From: Candidatus Woesearchaeota archaeon
GTDB lineage: Archaea; Nanobdellota; Nanobdellia; Woesearchaeales; JAHWIC01
Assembly (NCBI GenBank): GCA_019322485.1
Contig: JAHWIK010000016.1
Location: forward strand, 1 to 17,478
Length of the DNA: 17,478 nt
Reading direction: 5' to 3'
Made by a program: the position numbers and the translations under genes. Shown here piece by piece: positions 6,902 to 13,341 of this stretch. The notes beneath the pieces are model-generated. The model ran no database searches. It was given only the letters and a program-made list of their open reading frames with translations, and was not told the DNA's origin. The first letter of the stretch is position 1; every line of letters starts with the position of its first letter.

Positions 6902-8200
6902 ATGACCAAAATAGTTATCTTAGGCTTAGGTGCATCAGGTTTTGCAGCAGCACTTGCCATAAGAAAAAGAGACAGAAGATCTGAGGTTATAATTATTGAT
7001 GAGAAGGACTATGATTTAATGCATCCATGCGGATTGCCTTATGCTTTGGAGGGAGAGATTGCTATTGGAGCTTTGAAGCATTCTATTAAAGCAGACCGTA
7101 TGAAGATTAAGGTAAGGGGTGGTTCTGAGGTAACTAGGATTGACCTTAAGCGCAAGGAAGTTAGGATGGGCCCTAAACTCAGGGAGAGCTATGATAAACT
7201 GATAATTGCGACTGGAGCTTCTCAGGTTGTTCCGCGTATTCCTGGTGCTGAGAACTGCTTTGTTGTGGACTCCCCAGAAAATACTGAAAAGATTGCTAAG
7301 GCAACTGGAAGACCGAGGAATGCTGTTGTTGTTGGAGCAGGAGCAATAGGCGTAGAAACAGCATGGGCTTTGAGGAAACGTGGCTCAAGGGTTACACTGC
7401 TTGAAATGCTTCCCTCTACGTTTCCAAAGATAATAGATCCTGATATGTCAGCTATGGTTGAAGGTCATCTTAAGGAAAATGGCATCAATATAGAGCTTGG
7501 AACAGAGCTGAGGGAGATACAGAAGGGCAAGGTTATAACAGATAAAGGTGAAATTCCTGCCAGCTTGGTTATTGCAGCAACTGGTGTAAAGGCTAATATG
7601 AGATTAGCTCAAAGAGCTAGAATAAAATGCAGCGAACATGGGATAATAGTAAATGAGAGGATGGAAACTTCTGCAAAAGATGTTTATGCTGCTGGTGATT
7701 GTGCTGAGAATGTGAATATAATCAACAGGAAGCCTTATGTTTGCCAGATAGCCCCTGCAGCTTTTAAGCAAGGTCAAGTAGCAGGGATTAATGCTTCAGG
7801 TGGAAAAGCAACTTATCCAGGAGCAACTGGAACTTTTATTTCTGTTATTGGCGGCTTTCAGATAGCAGCCACTGGTTTTAATGAACACTATGCAAAGGAG
7901 AATGATTACGAGATTATTACCAGTAAAGCAAGCGGTTTTACTCTACCAGACTGGATGCGTGGCGGAAAAAGGGTTACTGTTAAGTTATTAGCTGATAAGA
8001 AAACTAAGAAGGTGATTGGCGGCCAGGTTATTGGCAGCGGAGCTTTTACAAGGATTAATGTTATTGCAACTGCGATCAAAGCAGGCTTTACTTTGCAGGA
8101 ATTAGCTGATACTGAGTTAGCTTATTGTCCTGCTGTTTCTCAGGTTACAGATACTCTTACTTTAGCTGCTGAATTAGCTTTAAGAAAGCTAGGAAAATGA
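6902..8200 (+). CDS. CoA-disulfide reductase-like FAD-dependent NAD(P)H oxidoreductase
   Basis: This is a two-dinucleotide-fold flavoprotein of the CoA-disulfide reductase / NADH oxidase / polysulfide reductase group. An N-terminal FAD fold (ILGLGASGFAAA, 6-17) is followed by the single redox Cys43 in HPCGLPYALEGEI. An NAD(P)H fold comes next (VVGAGAIGVETAWALRKRG, about 153-171), then the FAD-binding VYAAGDCAE and a C-terminal dimerisation domain. The 432 residues match the family. Near the end, where CoA-disulfide reductases carry a Tyr-Ala-Pro-Pro element, this protein has AYCPAVSQVTDT, so the substrate may differ. It has one redox Cys rather than the Cys pair of lipoamide dehydrogenase. 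It overlaps lipA by 4 bases, so a role in low-molecular-weight thiol, sulfur or lipoate-linked redox chemistry is plausible but inferred. Confidence 0.8.
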   Translation: MTKIVILGLGASGFAAALAIRKRDRRSEVIIIDEKDYDLMHPCGLPYALEGEIAIGALKHSIKADRMKIKVRGGSEVTRIDLKRKEVRMGPKLRESYDKLIIATGASQVVPRIPGAENCFVVDSPENTEKIAKATGRPRNAVVVGAGAIGVETAWALRKRGSRVTLLEMLPSTFPKIIDPDMSAMVEGHLKENGINIELGTELREIQKGKVITDKGEIPASLVIAATGVKANMRLAQRARIKCSEHGIIVNERMETSAKDVYAAGDCAENVNIINRKPYVCQIAPAAFKQGQVAGINASGGKATYPGATGTFISVIGGFQIAATGFNEHYAKENDYEIITSKASGFTLPDWMRGGKRVTVKLLADKKTKKVIGGQVIGSGAFTRINVIATAIKAGFTLQELADTELAYCPAVSQVTDTLTLAAELALRKLGK

Positions 8201-9048
8201 ATTCTAGAAGACATCCAGACTGGTTGAAGGTTAGACTTCCAGCAGGAGAGAATTATAACAAGATTAGATTTCTTTTGGATGAAGAAAGAACCCACACTGT
8301 TTGCCAGGAAGCAAAATGCCCTAATTCTGCAGAATGCTGGGGCAGAGGAACTGCAACTTTTCTTATTCTAGGAGATACATGCACAAGATATTGCGGTTAT
8401 TGCAATGTTAAGACCGGAAAGCCAACTTGCCTGGATTTAGAAGAGCCAAAAAGAGTGGCAAGGATTGTTAATAAACTTGGTTTAAGATATGCTGTGATTA
8501 CTTCTGTTACACGTGATGACCTAAGCTTTGGCGGTGCTGGTGTATTTGCTGAAGCAATCAATGAGATAAGAAAGCTTAGTCCTGATTGTAAAGTAGAGGT
8601 TTTAACGCCTGACTTTAGGTTTAAGCAGGATTCAATTAAAACAATAATCAATGCAGAACCAGATGTATTCGCGCATAATATGGAGGTTGTAAAAAACTTA
8701 TTCCCAACACTGAGACCAGGGGGAAATTATGATTTATCATTAAATTTTCTAAAAAAAATAAAAGAACTCAACCCCGAGCAAAAGACTAAGTCTGGCATTA
8801 TGGTTGGTTTTGGTGAGAAAAAAGAGGATATTGCTGATGTAATGCGCGATTTAAGGCTTGCAAAGTGTGATATATTTACAATTGGCCAGTATTTGCAGCC
8901 AACTGATAACCATCATCCGATTGTTAGGTATTATACTCCGTCAGAGTTTAAAGAATTAGAAGATTTTGGTTATAGATTAGGCTTTAAGTTTGTTAAGGCT
9001 GGGCCTTTGGTAAGAAGCTCTTATTATGCAGAAGAAGGTATAAAATGA
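8197..9048 (+). CDS. lipA: lipoyl synthase, radical SAM
   Basis: LipA inserts two sulfur atoms into protein-bound octanoyl groups to make lipoyl cofactors. All signatures are present in 283 residues. The auxiliary cluster motif has Cys36, Cys41 and Cys47 (VCQEAKCPNSAEC). The radical SAM motif CTRYCGYC has Cys62, Cys66 and Cys69. The body contains TSVTRDDLSFGGAGVFA, PDVFAHNMEVV and the glycine-rich SAM region (GIMVGFGEKKEDI). Near the C-terminus is RSSYYAEE, whose Ser is a cluster ligand in characterised LipA. The start forms an ATGA overlap with the oxidoreductase, and the stop does the same with the next gene. LipA is uncommon in archaea, and no lipoyl-domain substrate protein is encoded in this window. 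Confidence 0.96.
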   Translation: MNSRRHPDWLKVRLPAGENYNKIRFLLDEERTHTVCQEAKCPNSAECWGRGTATFLILGDTCTRYCGYCNVKTGKPTCLDLEEPKRVARIVNKLGLRYAVITSVTRDDLSFGGAGVFAEAINEIRKLSPDCKVEVLTPDFRFKQDSIKTIINAEPDVFAHNMEVVKNLFPTLRPGGNYDLSLNFLKKIKELNPEQKTKSGIMVGFGEKKEDIADVMRDLRLAKCDIFTIGQYLQPTDNHHPIVRYYTPSEFKELEDFGYRLGFKFVKAGPLVRSSYYAEEGIK

Positions 9049-9833
9049 ATGTTAAAGAGATTAAAATGAGATTAATTGATACTTCTTATAATAATGCAGC
9101 CATGAATATGGCTATTGATGAAGCTTTATTACAAAGTAAAGAGCCTGTTTTACGCCTTTACCAGTGGAAACCTAGTGCTTTATCACTTGGTTATTTTCAG
9201 GATATTAAGGATATTAATGTGAAGGAATGCGAAAAAAGAAAAATTGAAATTGTAAGAAGATTAACTGGAGGTAAAACTATATTTCATGATAAGGAATTGA
9301 CTTATTCTTTTGTTACAGACGAGAAAGAGATGCCAAAATCGATCATTGAGTCTTACAAAATCATTAGTAAAGGTATATTGTATGCGCTAAAATCTCTTGG
9401 AATCAGTGCATCAATGAAAAAATCAATTAAAAAAAATAAAAATAAATCACCAGTCTGCTTTAATGAACCTTCTTATTATGAGGTTGTTGTTAATGGAAAG
9501 AAAATAGTTGGCTCTGCGCAAAAAAGATTTAATGGAAAACTCTTGCAGCATGGTTCAATATTAGTTGATGTTGATTATGATAAGTTGATTTCATTGTTTA
9601 ATTTGAAAGATAAGGAAAAATCAGTTGAAATATCTAAGAAAAGGATCACATCAATAAAAGAATTCAATAAAAGAATATCAATAAAAAAATTAAAAAAATA
9701 TTTGAAAGAGGGGTTTGAGAAGAATTTGGGTATAAAATTAGTTAATGATAAATTAACTAAAGATGAACTGAAATTAGCTAAGAAATTAGCAAAAGATAAA
9801 TACTCAACTAAAAACTGGAACCGTAAAGAATGA
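9045..9833 (+). CDS. lipM: LipM/LplA-family octanoyl- or lipoyl-transferase
   Basis: This is a biotin/lipoate attachment-family protein of 262 residues that loads octanoate or lipoate onto acceptor lysines. Motifs are NMAIDEALL (21-29), RRLTGGKTIFHDKELTYS (71-88), VCFNEPSYYEVVVNGKKIVGSAQ (137-159) and LLQHGSILVDVD (166-177). The pattern around Cys138, the conserved Lys of GKKIVGSAQ and the C-terminal end resembles bacterial octanoyltransferase LipM, where this Cys is catalytic, more than E. coli LplA. With LipA next door, LipM activity would complete endogenous lipoate assembly. A lipoate ligase is the alternative. The segment from about 185 to 255 is very lysine-rich. The start overlaps lipA by ATGA. 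An in-frame ATG at 9066, preceded by AAAGAGA, is an alternative. Confidence 0.82.
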   Translation: MNVKEIKMRLIDTSYNNAAMNMAIDEALLQSKEPVLRLYQWKPSALSLGYFQDIKDINVKECEKRKIEIVRRLTGGKTIFHDKELTYSFVTDEKEMPKSIIESYKIISKGILYALKSLGISASMKKSIKKNKNKSPVCFNEPSYYEVVVNGKKIVGSAQKRFNGKLLQHGSILVDVDYDKLISLFNLKDKEKSVEISKKRITSIKEFNKRISIKKLKKYLKEGFEKNLGIKLVNDKLTKDELKLAKKLAKDKYSTKNWNRKE

Positions 9834-10231
9834 CAACTGTTATGGCTTTTGGAAGCTTTGATGTAATTCATCCAGGGCATTTGTTTTATTTGAAGAAAGC
9901 AAAGGCTCTTGGAAAGAAGCTTGTTGTAGTTGTTGCTAGAGACTCTTCTATTGAAAAGATTAAGAAAATAAAGCCGAAATATGGTGAAAGAGAAAGACTG
10001 GAGCATATCAGGGCCTTGCCTTATGTTGATAAGGTTGTTCTTGGGAATGAGGGAGAAGACCATCTAAAGATAATTGAGGAGATAAAGCCAGGCATTATAG
10101 CATTAGGCTATGACCAAAGGGCTTCTGTTGAGGAATTAAAGGAAGAATTAAGAAAAAGAAGACTTGATGTTGATATTTTTAGGATTGGTCCTTACAAAGA
10201 ACACAAGTATAAGAGTTCTAAATTAAAGTAG
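9830..10231 (+). CDS. ribL: FAD synthase, archaeal RibL type
   Basis: RibL adenylates FMN to FAD in archaea. The 133-residue protein has the nucleotidyltransferase signatures GSFDVIHPGH (8-17), the stretch KYGERERLEHIRALPYVDKVVLG (50-72), the adenine-site ALGYDQ (91-96) and the C-terminal KYKSSKL, a variant of the ISSTxI element. It is slightly shorter than the characterised Methanocaldococcus RibL. Related glycerol-3-phosphate cytidylyltransferases share the fold, so substrate is assigned by similarity and context: it overlaps the transferase gene by ATGA in an operon headed by an FAD enzyme, near genes whose products carry FMN/FAD. Its 3' end overlaps the convergent dph6 gene by 14 bases. 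Confidence 0.82.
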   Translation: MTTVMAFGSFDVIHPGHLFYLKKAKALGKKLVVVVARDSSIEKIKKIKPKYGERERLEHIRALPYVDKVVLGNEGEDHLKIIEEIKPGIIALGYDQRASVEELKEELRKRRLDVDIFRIGPYKEHKYKSSKLK

Positions 10232-10898
10232 CTTCTTTCACAATATACTGGCCTATATAGCTTTTTTCAATCTTCTTTGTTGCTTTTTTAATCAATAGTC
10301 TTTCCTTGAATAATGGACAATCAAGAACTAAGGTTTCGAATTCGCCTCCTTCTCCTGCAAGGTTTATTTTATACTTTTCTTTAGCTGTTCTTAATTTTCT
10401 TAATATGTCTTCGCCTATAATTTTGCCTAAGAATTCTTTGTTGCTTAAGCCGTGAGCTGCTATACCTACAATCATTACCTTAAATTCCTTTTTAATCAAT
10501 TCTTCCATATACTCTTCCTGGTCAATCTCCCACAAAGGAATCAATGAAGCTAAATCCATTTTCTTGCAAATATTTTCAATTCTGGTTTTCTGGTATATTG
10601 AAGCTAGTGCTCCGGAAACAATTCCTTTTATGCCATATTTTTCCTTTGCTATTAGAAGCGCTCTTTTTAGGTCTTCCAGCTCTTTTTCTTTCTCTCCCTT
10701 GGTTTTTTCAAGAACTAAAGGCAGTTCCATTGCTTTTGCCTGCAACTCAACTAAATCTACATTGGGAACATGGAACATATACGATTCAGGATTTTCAGAT
10801 TTAAGACTAATCAAACATTCCAGTTTGTGGGTCTTTGCTGCAAGATAAGCAGCGTATAAGCTGTCTTTTCCGCCGCTGGTTAGGATACCGAGTTTCAT
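10218..10898 (-). CDS. dph6: diphthine-ammonia ligase (Dph6), PP-loop ATPase
   Basis: Dph6 uses ATP and ammonium to amidate diphthine on elongation factor 2, the last step of diphthamide synthesis in archaea and eukaryotes. The 226-residue product starts MKLGILTSGGKDS, with the PP-loop SGGKDS at 8-13. It continues with GIVSGALASIYQKTRIENIC, WEIDQEEYMEELI and the hallmark GEGGEFETLVLDCPLF. The frame is open 34 codons further upstream, but that part is a low-complexity Ile-rich stretch running through the promoter. The ATG at 10898 is about 27 bases from a TATA box, which decides the start. It is divergent from nadE and convergent with ribL, overlapping it by 14 bases. Confidence 0.88.
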   Translation of the reverse strand: MKLGILTSGGKDSLYAAYLAAKTHKLECLISLKSENPESYMFHVPNVDLVELQAKAMELPLVLEKTKGEKEKELEDLKRALLIAKEKYGIKGIVSGALASIYQKTRIENICKKMDLASLIPLWEIDQEEYMEELIKKEFKVMIVGIAAHGLSNKEFLGKIIGEDILRKLRTAKEKYKINLAGEGGEFETLVLDCPLFKERLLIKKATKKIEKSYIGQYIVKEATLI

Positions 10899-10920
10899 AG
10901 AAATAAAAATAATCTTTCCG

Positions 10921-10929
10921 TTTAAATAA
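10921..10929 (-). promoter_or_regulatory. TATA box of dph6
   Basis: Read on the minus strand, TTATTTAAA is centred about 27 bases upstream of the dph6 ATG, predicting a leaderless transcript. The divergent nadE TATA box lies about 30 bases away, and a perfect palindrome sits between the two. Confidence 0.55.
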
Positions 10930-10932
10930 TTA

Positions 10933-10946
10933 ATGATAATTATCAT
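10933..10946. promoter_or_regulatory. 14-bp perfect palindrome, candidate operator between dph6 and nadE
   Basis: ATGATAATTATCAT is a perfect 14-bp palindrome placed between the divergent TATA boxes of dph6 (10921-10929) and nadE (10951-10958), within a few bases of both. A dimeric regulator bound here would cover both promoters. It resembles the GATAAT/ATTATC half-sites of Fur boxes but lacks their full length. AT-rich DNA gives short palindromes by chance, so this is a candidate only. Confidence 0.35.
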
Positions 10947-10950
10947 AAAT

Positions 10951-10958
10951 TTTATAAA
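10951..10958 (+). promoter_or_regulatory. TATA box of nadE-nadM
   Basis: TTTATAAA is centred 27-28 bases before the nadE ATG, matching the other leaderless promoters of this window. No further box precedes nadM, which overlaps nadE. Confidence 0.6.
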
Positions 10959-10981
10959 CCACTGGATAAATAGTCTACGAT

Positions 10982-11707
10982 ATGAAAAAGGCATATGCAA
11001 ATATAACAGAGGGCATTAGAAGATATTTCAAGGAAAATAACTTCAAAAGAGCAGTTATTGGGCTAAGCGGCGGGATAGACTCTTCTTTATCCGCAAAGCT
11101 GGTTGCAGATGCTATTGGAAAGGAAAATCTTTATGGAATATTAATGCCTGATAAAGGCGTTACCAGCAAGACAAGCGTAGAGCATGCTAAGTTAGTAGCA
11201 GAATCACTTGGCATAAAGTATTCAATTCATCCAATCAATAGTTTTTTGAAACCTTTTAAGAAACTAAGCTGGAAAGAGAACCACATAGCTATTATTAACA
11301 CCAAATCAAGGATAAGGGCAAATATTCTATTTAATTATGCCAATACTCACGATGCTTTGGTTATTGGGACCTCTAATAAAAGTGAACTTTTGCTTGGTTA
11401 TTTCACAAAATATGGTGATGGAGCAATTGATATTGAGGTTATTGGTTCTTTATGGAAGTCAGAGGTTTTTGAAATGGCTAAGTCCTTAGGTTTGCCTGAT
11501 GAAATAATCAATAAAGAGCCGACTGCTGAGCTTTTCCACGGCCATACTGATGAAAAAGAGTTAGGAGCAAAGTACGAATCAATAGATAAAATTCTAAAAA
11601 AACTGATAAAAGGAAAGAAACCTTCAACAAAACTTGAAAAAAACATAGCACGCAGAATGAAAGCTAATGAGCATAAGAGAAAAGCAATTCCAGTGATAAA
11701 AAGATGA
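10982..11707 (+). CDS. nadE: NAD+ synthase, ammonia-dependent
   Basis: NadE amidates nicotinic acid adenine dinucleotide to NAD+ with ATP and ammonia. The 241-residue product is a lone synthetase domain without a glutaminase part. It has the PP-loop GLSGGIDSS (27-35), GILMPDKGVTSK, the substrate-binding region INTKSRIRANILFNYAN, GTSNKSELLLGYFTKYGDGAIDI and the late segment KEPTAELFHGHTDEKELG, all typical of the family. It lacks a glutaminase, so free ammonia would be the nitrogen donor. The start lies at the predicted transcription start. It overlaps nadM by ATGA, giving an operon of the last two NAD steps. Confidence 0.95.
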   Translation: MKKAYANITEGIRRYFKENNFKRAVIGLSGGIDSSLSAKLVADAIGKENLYGILMPDKGVTSKTSVEHAKLVAESLGIKYSIHPINSFLKPFKKLSWKENHIAIINTKSRIRANILFNYANTHDALVIGTSNKSELLLGYFTKYGDGAIDIEVIGSLWKSEVFEMAKSLGLPDEIINKEPTAELFHGHTDEKELGAKYESIDKILKKLIKGKKPSTKLEKNIARRMKANEHKRKAIPVIKR

Positions 11708-12204
11708 TAACAGGTTTATTCGTTGGTAGGTTTCAGCCGTTTCATAAAGGTCACTTAGCTGATATTAAAGCTGCTTTAAAGGAATGCGATGAATTAATCA
11801 TAGCAATTGGAAGTTCTCAAGAGTCTCACACACCTGACAACCCATTTAATTTTGAGGAAAGGGTTAGAATGATTGAAGATACTTTAATAGCAGAAGGTGT
11901 TGAGCATTACACAATATTTGCAGTTCCTGACATTAACGATGATTCCAGATGGGTTGAGCATGTTGAAACCTTAGTTCCTAAGTTTGATTTAGTATACACA
12001 GGAAACAAGAAAACAGAGGACCTGTTCAAGCAGAGATATCATAAAGTCAGAAGGGTTGAAATGGTTTCAGGCGTTAACAGTACAACAATAAGGAAATGGA
12101 TGATTGGCGACAGAGGCTGGAAGAGTTTAGTTCCAGAACAGGTTGCTGATTATATTGAAGAGATTGATGGTGTTAAGAGGGTAAAGGAGGTTTCTAAGGA
12201 ATAA
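11704..12204 (+). CDS. nadM: nicotinamide-nucleotide adenylyltransferase, archaeal type
   Basis: The enzyme joins ATP with NMN or nicotinate mononucleotide to form NAD or its deamido form. The 166-residue product has the archaeal NMNAT signatures GLFVGRFQPFHKGH (4-17), IAIGSSQESHTPDNPFNFEERVRMI (34-57) and the ISGTxIR-like motif SGVNSTTIRKWMIGD (122-136). It overlaps nadE by 4 bases, so both products are probably made from one mRNA. No quinolinate-pathway or nicotinamidase gene is present in this window, so the source of the mononucleotide is not shown. Its stop codon directly abuts the stop of convergent dnaJ with no spacer. Confidence 0.93.
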   Translation: MITGLFVGRFQPFHKGHLADIKAALKECDELIIAIGSSQESHTPDNPFNFEERVRMIEDTLIAEGVEHYTIFAVPDINDDSRWVEHVETLVPKFDLVYTGNKKTEDLFKQRYHKVRRVEMVSGVNSTTIRKWMIGDRGWKSLVPEQVADYIEEIDGVKRVKEVSKE

Positions 12205-13341
12205 TCACTTCCCAAAAACGCCCTTTAGAAATCCTTTCTTCTTGCTTTCCTTTTCAAACTCTTTAAGCAAGTCTTTCTGTTTCTTTGTTAGCTTCTTGGG
12301 AACTTTTACAACTATCTCTACTTTTTCAGAGCCTCTGTAGTCGCTGTTTAAGTGAGGCATTCCTTTTCCGTCTAATTCAAATACCGAATTAGTTTGTGTT
12401 CCTGCCGGGATTGTCAACGATTCCTTGCCAAACAAGGTTGGAACTTCTATCTTTCCGCCTAAAGCAGCAACTGTAAACGGAATAGAGACATTTACAAGCA
12501 GATTATCCCCTTCACGCTCAAAAACATCATGTTCCTTTACATAAACATTAACATATAAGTCACCATAAGGGGCTCCTGATTCTCCAGCCTCACCTTCCCC
12601 TCTTTTTCTAACACTTGTTTCATTCTCAATTCCTTTTGGAATTGGTATCTCTACCTTTCTTGTTTTCTTTACTAAACCAGTTCCATCACAGACAACGCAC
12701 TCTTTTTTTATGAACTTTCCAGTTCCTTTACATTTTCCGCATGTACTTGTTGTCATGAACACGCCAAATGGTGTTCTTTGTGTTCTCTGGCTTGACCCAG
12801 AACCATTGCATTCAGGGCAGGTAACTACATCAGATGCAGATTCTGCTCCTGTTCCATTGCATTTATCACAGTGTTCAAGCCTTGGAATAACAACTTCCTT
12901 TTTCACTCCTTTTGCTGCTTCTTCTAGACCAATCTCCACATTAGTTTCTAGATCAGAACCTCTTCTAGGGCCAGCTCTTCTGCGTCTAGAGCCACCAAAC
13001 CCGCCGCCTCCAAAGAAACGGTCAAAGATACTGTCAAAATCAAATCCAAAGCCGCCTATATCCTGCATAAAATCAGAAAAATCAAATCCTTGAGCACCGC
13101 CAAATCCTCTGAAGCCTTCTGCAGTTGTTCCATACTGGTCATATTGACGTCTTTTTTCTTCATCACCTAAGACAGCTGCAGCTTCATTAATCTCCTTAAA
13201 CTTCTCAGCTGCCTCAGCGTCGTTTGGATTTAAATCTGGATGGTGCTTCTTTGCTAGTCTCTTGTATGCTTTCTTTATATCTGCCTTTGAAGCCTCTTTT
13301 CCAACGCCAAGGATTTTGTAATAATCTTTGTCTTTTGGCAT
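12205..13341 (-). CDS. dnaJ: chaperone DnaJ (type I Hsp40)
   Basis: DnaJ delivers unfolded clients to DnaK and stimulates its ATPase. The 378-residue product is a complete type I protein: a J domain with HPD at 34-36, a Gly/Phe-rich linker (about 77-118), and a zinc-finger domain with four CxxCxGxG repeats starting at Cys158, Cys175, Cys201 and Cys215. Two beta-barrel client domains and a lysine-rich C-terminus follow. A run of arginines (about 119-127) sits between linker and zinc domain. The ATG follows the dnaK stop with no base between, so it is translationally coupled. It is the last gene of the chaperone operon and abuts nadM tail to tail. Confidence 0.97.
   Translation of the reverse strand: MPKDKDYYKILGVGKEASKADIKKAYKRLAKKHHPDLNPNDAEAAEKFKEINEAAAVLGDEEKRRQYDQYGTTAEGFRGFGGAQGFDFSDFMQDIGGFGFDFDSIFDRFFGGGGFGGSRRRRAGPRRGSDLETNVEIGLEEAAKGVKKEVVIPRLEHCDKCNGTGAESASDVVTCPECNGSGSSQRTQRTPFGVFMTTSTCGKCKGTGKFIKKECVVCDGTGLVKKTRKVEIPIPKGIENETSVRKRGEGEAGESGAPYGDLYVNVYVKEHDVFEREGDNLLVNVSIPFTVAALGGKIEVPTLFGKESLTIPAGTQTNSVFELDGKGMPHLNSDYRGSEKVEIVVKVPKKLTKKQKDLLKEFEKESKKKGFLKGVFGK

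Noticed and set aside
9575..10063. 162-codon minus-strand frame opposite lipM/ribL
   Set aside because: Low-complexity Phe/Leu/Asn/Ser-rich sequence, as expected opposite Lys-rich coding DNA; no start signals.
10933..10946. Fur box
   Set aside because: Only a 14-bp core resembling it is present; the full 19-bp consensus is not, and the flanking genes are not iron-related.
10899..11000. 34-residue N-terminal extension of Dph6
   Set aside because: It crosses the divergent promoter and is an Ile/Phe-rich low-complexity stretch; the PP-loop proteins of this family start shortly before SGGKDS.
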